64,000 bases of DNA, from the NCBI GenBank assembly GCA_964486935.1, contig CAZAPG010000001.1, forward strand, positions 248,001-312,000, in the 5' to 3' direction. Within the stretch, counting starts at the first letter, position 1. Each line of letters opens with the position of its first letter. Made by a program: the position numbers and the translations under genes. Below the pieces are notes generated by a model. The model ran no database searches. It saw only the letters and a list, made by a program, of their open reading frames with translations, and had not been told where the DNA came from. Below are positions 25,682 through 34,800 of the stretch, in pieces. The DNA is from CAZAPG01 sp964486935 (lineage in GTDB: Bacteria; Chloroflexota; Anaerolineae; 4572-78; J111).

Positions 25682-25710
25682 TTGTCTCCCTCCCCTTCAA
25701 ATGATATAAT
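25682..25710 (+). promoter_or_regulatory. Extended -10 promoter of the glycan locus
   Basis: TTGTCT (25682-25687), 17 bp, then TGA-TATAAT (TATAAT at 25705-25710; TG at 25702-25703 gives an extended -10). It lies 65 bp before the first gene of the 34-kb rightward run and is the only good candidate there. A bulged hairpin at 25630-25652 (GGGG, CAGAT / ATCTG, CCCC) just upstream may terminate the previous operon. Confidence 0.55.
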
Positions 25711-25774
25711 TCTGCCCTAACTCAACATCAATTAACCAGGGGTCGGCCCGCGCCGGCCTTTATTATGTATTGCT

Positions 25775-28700
25775 GTGACCAATCCAACTGAAAACTCACA
25801 ACTGAAAACCCCTCACTTGATTTTGGCCCTGCTGGTTATCCTTTACATAGTGGTGGCGCTGGCCCACGCCTGCCTGGCCCCGCTGACCACCGGCCCGGAT
25901 GAGTTGGCCCACTACGAGTATGTCAATTTTATTGCCAACCACGGCCGGCTGCCAATGGATTTTACCGAGCGCGACGAAGCCAGCTACAAATCCGACCAGC
26001 CGCCGCTGTATCATTTAATCGCCGCGCTGCCCGCCGCCCTGCTAGACCCCACCGGCCCGCCCTATCTCAAGCGCGTGCAAGACCACCCGCGCCGCCAGCT
26101 GATTGAGCGCACCCGCCACGCCTGGGGCCTCTACAACACCGAAGACGAACAGTGGCCCTATCGCGGCCAGGTGCTGCGCTGGCAGATAGGCCGCTGGGTG
26201 GCTATTCTCTTTGGCGCGGCTACGGTGATTATGACTTTCCTCACTGCTCGCGAGGTGTTTGCGACCTTCAATCTTCAATCTCCAATCTCCCATCCCCAAT
26301 TTCTGGCCCTGGCTGCGGCGGCGGTTGTTGCCTTTATCCCCCGTTTTGCCCTGACCGGCTCGATGCTCAATTACGAAACCACCCTGGCTTTCTTCTCCGC
26401 CCTGTTTCTGTGGATTCTGGTGCGAATGGCAATTCAAAGTAGCAAGGTCGCAGGTCGCAGGGGAGCAGGGGAGCAGGGGAGCGGAGGTGCAGAGGAACAC
26501 ACTTACGCCCTACGCCCTACGCCCTACGCGCCACGCACCACGTTCCACATCCTTCTCCTCGGCCTCTTCGCCGGCCTGGCCATCACCGCCAAGTTGAGCG
26601 CGCTCATTCTGCCGCTGGAAATTGCGGCGGGTTTGTGGCTGATTGGCCGGTACTATGGCTGGTCTCGCCAAACTGTGGCGCGACGCCTGACAATGGCCGC
26701 TGCCGCCGCCGTGGCCGCCGTAAGCTGGTGGTTCGGCTTTGTGCTGTATCAATTTAACACGGTAGCCAGAGATGGCTGGTGGACAGGGCTGCTGCGCCCC
26801 CTGATTGCCGCCGATAGCAGCGACGCGACGACCAACCAGCTCCTCAGCTTTCTCACCGGCGGGCAGGCCGGTTTTACCGGCGCAATTGAAAACCTGGACT
26901 CCGGCCCGCCGTGGGAGTGGTTGACTATCTTTTTCCGCACTTTTTGGGTGGTCGGCATCGAGCAGCAGCAGCCGCTGGGCGCATGGGGGCTGGTGGTTGC
27001 GCTGGCGCTGTGCCTGCTGGCCGCTGCTGGTTTATGGCAATGGCGCAGGGGAGCGGCTCTTCAACAGGTTCAGGAACCGGCCCAGGAAAGCGAAACAATT
27101 ACGCAACACGCAACACGCCTCAAACTTCTCCTCTCCCTCCTGCTGCTCCATCTCGCCGCCGCCTTTGTGCTGCCTCTCGCCCGCTACGCCGTCACCTTCA
27201 GCCTGGCCGATACCGCTCAGGGCCGCCATATCCTGTTTCAAACCGCCCCCGCCTTCGCCATTTTGTTAATCTGGGGACTTTCAGTCATCGGTAAGCAGTT
27301 ATCAGCAGACAGTAATCAGCCGTTGCCATTCGTCACGCGCTACGCGCTACGCGCTACGCACTACATATTCCCCCTCTTCCTCCTGCTCTGGACCGGCGTT
27401 CAACTCTGGACGATGACCTGGGCCTACCTGCCGCCGCTGCCCGTCCACACCCTGCCACGGGCAGAGGTCAACCATTGGCTCAACCAACCCCTCAATCAAT
27501 ATGTCACCCTGCTGGGGTTTGACACCCACTACGACTCCCAAAATCGCCTGCTGCGGGTCGACCTGCTGTGGCAATCAACCGCCGTTAGCCCGGTAGATTT
27601 TTTAACCGAGGTCACGCTGTTTGACCCGCAGGGAGAGCCGCAGGCCCAATGGCTGGGCTATCCCGCCGAGGGCCGCTACCCCACCCGCGCCTGGGATGTG
27701 GGCGATACGGTGCGCGATACCCTCTGGCTGCCCACCGGCGGCCTGGATGCCGGCCAGTACACGCTCAACCTGAACTTGCTGGCCGCCACCCTGAATCCGC
27801 CGCCTGAAGATGTCCCCGCAAATCTGGAATCGCCCTTAACCCTGAAAACAGTTACTATTTCGGATTCTACGCTGCGTATTTATAACCATAACTTGCCTTT
27901 TACCGGCGCGGCTCAGGCCAGCGGTGGATACTCGGTGTGGCAAAACGGCCAGCCGCTCAACCAACCCCAACTTTTCCGCTACCGCGAAACCGCGCTGGTG
28001 ACGCTCGCGCCCCTGCAAGCCGGTCAACAGCGAGTGGTGCAGATGGCCGGGCCGGACGGCCAACTGTTTGCCCCGGCGCGGCTGCTGGAGACGGCGGCCC
28101 TGTTTATTGTCGGGCCAGATTGGCCCACCGGCGACTATCGCCTGCAAATTGCGCTAACAACCGCCAACGGCGAGGAGCAGTGGGCCGGCAGCGGCGCGGT
28201 GCTGCGGGTGATTGACCGCTGGGAGCGCGATTTTACCGAACCGGCAATGAGCCACCGGGTCGAAGCCAACTTTGCCAATCAGGTCAAACTGCTGGGATAC
28301 GACCTGCCCGCCAACCGGGCCGAGCCGGGCGGCGGTATTCCGCTGACGCTCTACTGGCAGGGGCTGGATTGGATGGGCCAGAATTACACCATTTTTGCCA
28401 AGCTGTTCTCCGCCGCCGACCAATCGCAGCATGGCGGGCGCGACCGCCTGCCCCGCGAAGGTTACAGCACCCTCTACTGGGCGCCCGGCGAAATCGTCAC
28501 CGACCCCTTTGGGTTGCCGGTAGACGCCAACGCGCCCGATGGCGTCTACACCATCAACCTGGGGCTGTACAAAGAGGTCAACGGGCAGGCTGTCTCGCTG
28601 CCGCTGGCGCAAAATGGACAGCCGCTGGATGCCACCAGTCTCAACATTGGCCCCATCAAGGTGGGCGGCCCTCCGCCGGGCGCTACCATCAAGCAGGCCA

Positions 28701-29137
28701 ATCCGCAAGTTCAACTCAACCAACCCTTTGGCGACGCCCCCAACCTTACCCTGCTGGGCTACGACCTGATGAATGAGTCGGGCGTAGCAATTCAAAACTC
28801 AAAACTTACAACTCAAAATTTACGACTTGTATTGTACTGGCGCGCCGAAGCCATTCTGCCTGTCAACTACACCACCTTTGTTCACCTCCGCAACAGCGCC
28901 GGCGAAAACATGGCCCAACAAGACCAGCCGCCGCTGGCTGGCGTTTACCCTACCAGTCTGTGGGGCCCCGGCGAAATAATTGCCGACGAAATCGCGTTGC
29001 CGCTGCCGGCTAATTTGCCCGCCGGCCAATATCAACTGGTGGTTGGTTTGTACCGCTTTGATACCGGCCAGCGCCTGACCGTGCCCGGCAACCCGGCCAA
29101 TGAATTAATCATCACTCAACTTTCGGTAATGCCGTGA
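25775..29137 (+). CDS. GT-C glycosyltransferase-like protein, three beta domains
   Basis: 1120 residues starting at GTG. Residues 1-560 are a multi-pass membrane region. The first loop carries the acidic GT-C motif TTGPDELAHYEYVNFIA followed by SDQPPLYHLIAALPA, as in ArnT/PMT/DUF2142-type enzymes that use polyprenyl-phosphate sugars outside the membrane. The rest is soluble and beta-rich: repeat 1 (about 576-700), a different intervening domain (about 705-815), repeat 2 (829-960, VEANFANQVKLLGYDL) and repeat 3 (990-1120, FVHLRNSAGENMAQQDQPP). Repeats share the pattern L-GYD-L ... LYW ... PTSLW-PGEI ... GLY. At least eight 7- or 8-base arrays are translated inside this gene, mostly in inter-segment loops. 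The substrate is unknown. Confidence 0.8.
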   Translation: MTNPTENSQLKTPHLILALLVILYIVVALAHACLAPLTTGPDELAHYEYVNFIANHGRLPMDFTERDEASYKSDQPPLYHLIAALPAALLDPTGPPYLKRVQDHPRRQLIERTRHAWGLYNTEDEQWPYRGQVLRWQIGRWVAILFGAATVIMTFLTAREVFATFNLQSPISHPQFLALAAAAVVAFIPRFALTGSMLNYETTLAFFSALFLWILVRMAIQSSKVAGRRGAGEQGSGGAEEHTYALRPTPYAPRTTFHILLLGLFAGLAITAKLSALILPLEIAAGLWLIGRYYGWSRQTVARRLTMAAAAAVAAVSWWFGFVLYQFNTVARDGWWTGLLRPLIAADSSDATTNQLLSFLTGGQAGFTGAIENLDSGPPWEWLTIFFRTFWVVGIEQQQPLGAWGLVVALALCLLAAAGLWQWRRGAALQQVQEPAQESETITQHATRLKLLLSLLLLHLAAAFVLPLARYAVTFSLADTAQGRHILFQTAPAFAILLIWGLSVIGKQLSADSNQPLPFVTRYALRATHYIFPLFLLLWTGVQLWTMTWAYLPPLPVHTLPRAEVNHWLNQPLNQYVTLLGFDTHYDSQNRLLRVDLLWQSTAVSPVDFLTEVTLFDPQGEPQAQWLGYPAEGRYPTRAWDVGDTVRDTLWLPTGGLDAGQYTLNLNLLAATLNPPPEDVPANLESPLTLKTVTISDSTLRIYNHNLPFTGAAQASGGYSVWQNGQPLNQPQLFRYRETALVTLAPLQAGQQRVVQMAGPDGQLFAPARLLETAALFIVGPDWPTGDYRLQIALTTANGEEQWAGSGAVLRVIDRWERDFTEPAMSHRVEANFANQVKLLGYDLPANRAEPGGGIPLTLYWQGLDWMGQNYTIFAKLFSAADQSQHGGRDRLPREGYSTLYWAPGEIVTDPFGLPVDANAPDGVYTINLGLYKEVNGQAVSLPLAQNGQPLDATSLNIGPIKVGGPPPGATIKQANPQVQLNQPFGDAPNLTLLGYDLMNESGVAIQNSKLTTQNLRLVLYWRAEAILPVNYTTFVHLRNSAGENMAQQDQPPLAGVYPTSLWGPGEIIADEIALPLPANLPAGQYQLVVGLYRFDTGQRLTVPGNPANELIITQLSVMP
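25786..25813. repeat. Heptamer array at 5' end of GT-C gene
   Basis: Four units, aactgaa, aactcac, aactgaa, aacccct, encode part of the first residues (ENSQLKTPHL) just before the first membrane segment. Confidence 0.6.
26267..26301. repeat. Heptamer array (TTCAATC family) in GT-C gene
   Basis: Five units, ttcaatc, ttcaatc, tccaatc, tcccatc, cccaatt, encode FNLQSPISHPQF in a loop between two membrane segments. Confidence 0.7.
26457..26496. repeat. Octamer array (GCAGGGGA family) in GT-C gene
   Basis: Five 8-base units: gcagggga three times, then gcggaggt and gcagagga. Translated as RRGAGEQGSGGAEE in an inter-membrane loop. Directly followed by a heptamer array. Confidence 0.8.
26504..26545. 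repeat. Heptamer array (TACGCCC family) in GT-C gene
   Basis: Six units: tacgccc three times, then tacgcgc, cacgcac, cacgttc. Translated as TYALRPTPYAPRTTF. It forms a composite with the octamer array just upstream. Confidence 0.8.
27101..27121. repeat. Short heptamer array (ACGCAAC) in GT-C gene
   Basis: Three units, acgcaac, acgcaac, acgcctc, before a membrane segment. Confidence 0.55.
27282..27323. repeat. Degenerate heptamer array (CAGTNAT) in GT-C gene
   Basis: Six units, cagtcat, cggtaag, cagttat, cagcaga, cagtaat, cagccgt; five of the six begin with CAG at a strict 7-base phase. Confidence 0.55.
27335..27362. repeat. Heptamer array (ACGCGCT) in GT-C gene
   Basis: Four units: acgcgct three times, then acgcact. 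Translated as TRYALRATHY before the last membrane segment. Confidence 0.75.
28792..28826. repeat. Heptamer array (TCAAAAC) inside beta repeat 3
   Basis: Five units, tcaaaac, tcaaaac, ttacaac, tcaaaat, ttacgac. It lies between the LLGYDL strand and the LVLYW strand of the third beta repeat. The equivalent loop of the paralogue at 34707-34741 holds another array. Confidence 0.75.
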
Positions 29138-29141
29138 AGCT

Positions 29142-30539
29142 ATGATATTCTCAAGTCTCGATTTTTTTGTTTTCCTGGCCGTAGTGCTGCTGTTGCTGGC
29201 TGTGGTCCGCCACCAGCAGGTCAAAAAAATTATTTTGCTAGCGGCCAGCTACTTTTTTTACGGCTACTGGGATGCCCGGTTTTTGCTGCTCATTCTCTTC
29301 TCTACCATCGTTGACTATCTGGTGGGGCAATTTCTGGTGCAAATCGACACTTCCCGCCGTCGAAAACTGCTGCTCACGGCGTCGGTTGTTACCAACCTGG
29401 GCGTGCTGGGCTTCTTTAAGTACTTCAACTTTTTCACCGATTCGGCCAACGCCATTTTGGGGCAGTGGGGGCTGGGCGTTTCCAACCTGGAGATTATTCT
29501 GCCGGTTGGCATCTCTTTTTACACCTTCCAGACCATGAGCTACACTATCGACATCTACCGCGGGGAGCTATCGCCCAGCCGCAGCTTTTTGGATTTTGCC
29601 CTGTATGTCTCATTTTTTCCGCAGTTGGTGGCCGGACCCATTGTGCGGGCGAAAGATTTTTTACCCCAGCTCAATGAGAAAATTCAGGTGCGGGGTCTCA
29701 ACCTGTGGTCCGGTGGGCAAATTTTTCTGGTGGGACTGGTCAAAAAATTACTCATCGCCGATACCGTTGCCCCTTTTGTGGATAACGTGATGGTGCGCCC
29801 CCAGATTTTCTCGTCGTTCACCATCTGGCTGGCGGTGCTGGCCTACGCCGTGCAAATTTACGGCGATTTTTCCGGCTACTCTGATATGGCCATTGGCAGC
29901 GCCCGCATGATGGGCTTTAACCTGCGCCAAAACTTTAATATGCCCTACCTGTCGGCCAATATTGCCGACTTCTGGCGGCGCTGGCACATCTCCCTCTCAA
30001 GCTGGCTCCGAGATTACCTCTACATTCCGCTGGGGGGCAATCGCCGGGGGGCGGTACGCACCTACCTCAATTTGATGATTACGATGTTGCTGGGAGGGCT
30101 GTGGCACGGCGCAAGCTGGAATTTTGTGCTGTGGGGCGGCGCGCACGGGCTGGGCCTGTCTGCTCACCGGCTCTGGCGCGATGCAGGAGAGCGGTGGGGC
30201 GCGCTCCCCACATGGCTGGGCTGGCTGCTCACCCTGCTGTTTGTGCTGTTTAGCTGGGTCATCTTTCGGGTGCAAGAACTGCCGGTAGTTGCCATAATTT
30301 ATGGAAAAATGTTATTCTTAAATCCGTTGGGGGCCAACTGGTTTGATACGCCGGCCCTGATTGCGATTGGGCTGGTCATTTTGGGACACATCGCCGGCCG
30401 TCGCCGCACCGAGCCGGACTTGATACTTTTTCCAACGCCTTTTCGCATCAAGGCCGCATTTGCCATAACGCTGGTGGTTTTTGCCATTTACATTTTTGCC
30501 CCCACCGATGTGGCGCCGTTTATTTACTTTCAGTTTTAA
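29142..30539 (+). CDS. MBOAT O-acyltransferase, AlgI-like
   Basis: 465 residues with about 10-12 membrane segments. The AlgI/DltB-type MBOAT pattern is clear: MIFSSLDFFVFLAVVLLLL at the N-terminus, ILPVGISFYTFQTMSYTID, FPQLVAGPIVRAKDFLPQ, ADFWRRWHISLSSWLRDYLY, and LLGGLWHGASWNFVLWGGAH with the catalytic His of WHG. Such proteins take an acyl group, usually acetyl, from a cytoplasmic donor and pass it across the membrane to a partner that modifies a glycan. The next gene encodes an SGNH protein of the AlgJ/AlgX type, the usual partner, starting 12 bp downstream. Confidence 0.95.
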   Translation: MIFSSLDFFVFLAVVLLLLAVVRHQQVKKIILLAASYFFYGYWDARFLLLILFSTIVDYLVGQFLVQIDTSRRRKLLLTASVVTNLGVLGFFKYFNFFTDSANAILGQWGLGVSNLEIILPVGISFYTFQTMSYTIDIYRGELSPSRSFLDFALYVSFFPQLVAGPIVRAKDFLPQLNEKIQVRGLNLWSGGQIFLVGLVKKLLIADTVAPFVDNVMVRPQIFSSFTIWLAVLAYAVQIYGDFSGYSDMAIGSARMMGFNLRQNFNMPYLSANIADFWRRWHISLSSWLRDYLYIPLGGNRRGAVRTYLNLMITMLLGGLWHGASWNFVLWGGAHGLGLSAHRLWRDAGERWGALPTWLGWLLTLLFVLFSWVIFRVQELPVVAIIYGKMLFLNPLGANWFDTPALIAIGLVILGHIAGRRRTEPDLILFPTPFRIKAAFAITLVVFAIYIFAPTDVAPFIYFQF

Positions 30540-30551
30540 GCCGTAAAGTTG

Positions 30552-31823
30552 ATGAAGCCTCAAGTTGCGAATGTGTCAAAAATAATCATAGGAGCCGTTG
30601 CTGCTCTGTTGCTCATCGAGCTACTGCTGCATCTGGTTGATTTGGGCGCGCTCAATGTGTGGAGCGCCCAAACCACTCTGGGGCGAGAAATTTACCACGT
30701 CAGGCCGCAGGTCGGCTGGACGCTCAAACCCAATCTTGATACCCGCTGGGTAACGCGCGATGGCCTGGAAGTGCCCATCACCACCAACTCAATGGGCTTG
30801 CGCGACGGCGAACTGCATTACCCCAAACCGGCCAGCACCTACCGAATTTTATTAATGGGCGACTCCTTTGCCGAGGCATTGCAGTTGCCTCTGGCCGACA
30901 TCTTCCCCACCACCCTTGAAAGCTGCCTGTCGGCCCGGGCCGGGCAGCCGGTAGAAGTTATCAATGCCGGTATGTCGGCCTACAGCGTGGGCGATGAGTA
31001 TCTGTTTTACCAGATAGAAGGCCAAAAATTTGACCCCGATTTGGTTCTGCTCTCCTTTTTTACCGAGTACCTGCTGCTGGATTTGGACCGCCACGCCGAT
31101 GAAAGGCTGGCCAGAATTGCCGGAGCCTACCGGTTTGATACAGCCGGCGACGAACTCACTCAAACCTGGCTCAGTTGGGCCAGCCCGGATGAGCCAATCT
31201 CAAAAATTGACGCCCTGCTGCGGGTAAACTCCAGAATTTACCAGATTCTCTGGCACCCCGATGCCAAATTCCGGGTATCGGCGCAAGACCTGTCGGCCCG
31301 GCTTGGCGACAGGCTGGGGCTTGAGGCGTCGGCCCAAAACCAGGCGATGCCCCTGCCGCCCTGGCACTACTTTGTGTTTGCCGCCAATTTTCCGCACAAT
31401 CCCCAATCGCCGCCGCTGCTGCTAGACCGCTGGCGCACCTTTCAGGTGGCGCTTGAAAAATTCAATGCCGGCGCCCAGGCCAACGGCGACCGCCTGGCGG
31501 TGATGATTATTCCCAACAAGTACCAGGCTCACGCCCGCTTCAGAGACGAGCGCATTCTGGAGTGGGCCGCCAAATATGCCAACCTGTCGAGCGTAAATTG
31601 GGATTTGGAAAACGAGCCAAACCAAACCCTGGTCGGCTACCTGCACCAGCACAATCTGCCAACCCTGGATTTGCTGCCTCACTTTCAGGCCCACGATGCC
31701 GCCGGCGGCTACTCCCTTTATTTTGATGAAGACCTGCATCTCAACCGCGAAGGGCACTACCTGACCCGCGATTTGCTGTGCAACTGGCTCATCGAAACCC
31801 AACTGGTGCCATCGCCGCAATGA
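30552..31823 (+). CDS. SGNH hydrolase-like acyltransferase partner 1
   Basis: 423 residues from the ATG at 30552 (a TTG lies directly before it). One N-terminal membrane anchor (about 10-32) puts the domain outside the membrane. Block I is LLMGDSFAEA with the nucleophile Ser near 105; block V is FDEDLHLNREGHYL with the Asp-x-x-His pair. At the block III position the usual Asn is replaced: SFFTEYLLLDLDR against YIGNDFTDLDR in the paralogue at 37711. That could weaken the oxyanion hole. It probably transfers acyl groups from the adjacent MBOAT protein to a surface glycan. The stop overlaps the next ATG. Confidence 0.85.
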   Translation: MKPQVANVSKIIIGAVAALLLIELLLHLVDLGALNVWSAQTTLGREIYHVRPQVGWTLKPNLDTRWVTRDGLEVPITTNSMGLRDGELHYPKPASTYRILLMGDSFAEALQLPLADIFPTTLESCLSARAGQPVEVINAGMSAYSVGDEYLFYQIEGQKFDPDLVLLSFFTEYLLLDLDRHADERLARIAGAYRFDTAGDELTQTWLSWASPDEPISKIDALLRVNSRIYQILWHPDAKFRVSAQDLSARLGDRLGLEASAQNQAMPLPPWHYFVFAANFPHNPQSPPLLLDRWRTFQVALEKFNAGAQANGDRLAVMIIPNKYQAHARFRDERILEWAAKYANLSSVNWDLENEPNQTLVGYLHQHNLPTLDLLPHFQAHDAAGGYSLYFDEDLHLNREGHYLTRDLLCNWLIETQLVPSPQ

Positions 31824-34800
31824 GCAAGTTTCAGAAGATGCAACAAACCGTCTTTGCTCACCGGCGGCTGGCCGTGCTGCTGGTTATCTATCTGGTTTTG
31901 GCCGTAACCTACAGCGTGGTGACGCCCATTGGCCGGGGCGCGGATGAGTGGGCGCACTACTGGTACGCCCAATTTATTGCCCAAAATGGACGCCTGCCCG
32001 CCAACCCCGCCGAGCGCAATGCTGCCGGTTACAAATCCGACTGGCCGCCGCTGTATCACCTGCTGACCGCCGGGGTAACGGCCTGGGTAGACACGCAAGG
32101 CCCGCCTGCCTTCAAGTACCGCGCCGATGAGGTCCGCCGGCAATTGATACCGGCGCAAGGCTCGGAAGCTATCTTGCATACGCTGGATGAGCAGTTTCCC
32201 TGGCAGCAAGAAGTGTTGGTGTGGCATTTGGGCCGGTTTCTCTCTATTGCCTTTTCTGCGCTGACGCTGCTATTAACCTATCGCCTCACCCTAGAACTTT
32301 TCAGCCGGCGTGGCGCGGGCCGGTCCGTTGCGCCCTACCGCTTGCCCTTTGACCCCCAAACGCTGGCGCTGGCCGCCGTGGCCGTGCTGGTTTTTAACCC
32401 CCGCTTTCTATTTACCGGGATGCTGTTTAATTACGATAGTTTGACGCTGCTGCTGGCCTCGCTTTTTTTATGGCTCAGTATTCGCATAGCCAAAGGTTAT
32501 TATCCCCGCTGGGGATTTTTGCTGCTGGGGGCTATCGCCGGGCTGGCGCTCATCGCCAAATACCTGGCCGCGCCGTTGGTGCTGGTGATTATTGTCATTG
32601 CCTGGCGCAGCCCTTCGACAAGCTCAGGAACCGGCGCAGGGGCGCAGGGGAGTAGAGAAGCAGAGGAAGCGATCACGCAACAGGCAATACGCACTACGCA
32701 CTACGCACTACGCAGCACGCAACACTTTAACAAATCTTTAGCCCAGGCCGGCCTCGCCTTTCTCCTGGTCACAAGCTGGTGGTTTGCCTACCTCTTCATC
32801 AACTTTAACGAGATTGACGCCTATGGCCCGGTGCTGGGCACGCTGGCCCCCCTGTTGCGCGGCGATGGCAGCGACCGCACGGTAGAAGAGCTTTTTGCCC
32901 GGTTCAGCGGCGGGCAGGTTCCCCCACCCCCTCACATCGACCGGCCAGCCCACACCCCCTGGCAAATCATCGCCGAACTGCCGGCCACTTTTTGGGGCAA
33001 CCCCGTTATGCGGCCTTATCCGCTAAACTGGTTTATTTGGGCCATTACCTTAACCACGCTGCTGGCAGCTATTGGCCTGGGGCTTTTCTGGTGGGGGGTC
33101 AAAGGCAATCGTTTCTGGCTGAATCTGCTGCTGCTTTACTGCGCCCTGCCTCTTCCCTTTATGATCATCCGGTTGTTTGGCGCGCGCGATGCCCTGGAGG
33201 CGGTACAGGGGCGTCACATTCTGTTTTTGGCCGGCCCCGCCTTTTCAATTTTGTTGGTGCTGGGTATCTGGTCGGTGGCGCGAGTTATGGCAAACATTAT
33301 CCGGGTGCTGCCGCAGGTATCTGGCGCGGCCCCGCATCTGGCGCGGCCCATTTTGATGGACTTTGTAATTTTGCTGGCAACCGGCGCAATGGCCCAACTT
33401 GTTTTTATGATGGACGTCTACCCGCCGCCGCTGCCGGTCCAAACTACCCCCTACGCCGCTCAGGCCAATACCCCCATCCCCGCTATTACCCTGCCCGGCG
33501 GCGCAAAATTAATTGATTATCAGCTTTCATCCACCACTACCCCTTACTCCCTACTCCCTACCTCTTACTCCCTAAAAATCACCCTCATCTGGCAGGGCGG
33601 CGAGTCGCCCGCTCCCGCCGATTACCAGACCGGGCTGGCCCTGGTCGACGCGCAGGGAGAGCCGCGTTCCGGCTGGCTGGGCTACCAGACGCAGGCGTGC
33701 TACCCCACCCGCGCCTGGGAAGCCGGCGATACTATTTTTGACGCCGGCTATCTGTCGCTAACCGGCCTGCCCTCCGGCGATTACCAAATCCAACTGCGTA
33801 TTTTAGAAGAAGGTGAGCCAATCACCGGCTGGCAAACGCTGACAACCTACACATTGCCAGCCCGCCAACCGGCCGCCGGCGGCTGGACTCTGTGGCAAAA
33901 TGGCCAACCTGCCAACAGGCTCCCGCAATTTCAAGAGCGCGAAACGGCCCAATTTACCACTCACCTCTCACTACTTACCAGTGACCAATTGCTTGGCCCC
34001 AACGGCCTCGTTTACTCCTCTGTTGATAGCGGCCCCACCTGGGCCAACTTTATCATTGCTCCCCACTGGCCCGCCGGAGAATATCATTTGGCCGGCGTTG
34101 AAGACTCCCCCGTGTTACGAGTCGCCAAAAACAGCCGCAACTTTGAACTACCCGCCATTCCCCAGCCGCTGGAGGCCAGCTTTGCGGGCAAAATAAAATT
34201 GCTGGGCTACCATCTGCCGCCTATGGGCCGCCGGGTTGAGCCGGGACAGAGACTGCCTGTAACACTCTACTGGCAGGGGCAGGAGTGGTTAGGCGAAGAG
34301 CTTGTTATTTTTACACGCTTGCTGGATAATCAGCAGGTTGTTTGGGGCGGCTACGACCGCTTGCCCCAGGAAAATTACAGCCCCTTGCTGTGGGCGCCCG
34401 GCCAGGTAATTACCGATGGTTTTACCGTGCCGGTCAGGGCCGGCGCGCCCCCCGGCGTTTACATGCTCAGTTTGGGCTGGTACCGGCGGGTAGGCGGTCA
34501 GGCCGAATCGTTGCCCCTGGTTGACCCCCAAACCGGCCAGCCCACCGGCCAAACGGCCATTACCATTGGGCCAATCAAGGTCGGTGGCCCACCCGATGGA
34601 GTTACCGTAGAGTCAGCCAGCCCCGCAACGCCGGTTAATGTTGCGCTAGGCGATGAGATAAAGTTAACAGGCTATGATATAGCCATTGACCACGATGAGC
34701 CGGCCCAAAATCGTAAATCTAAAATCCAAAATCTAAAATTAACTCTCTACTGGCAGGCCCTGCGCCAACCCCAAACCGATTACACCGTATTTGCTCATGT

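Noticed and set aside
32675..32723. CRISPR-like array
   Set aside because: The units are 7 bases long without spacers and lie inside an open reading frame.
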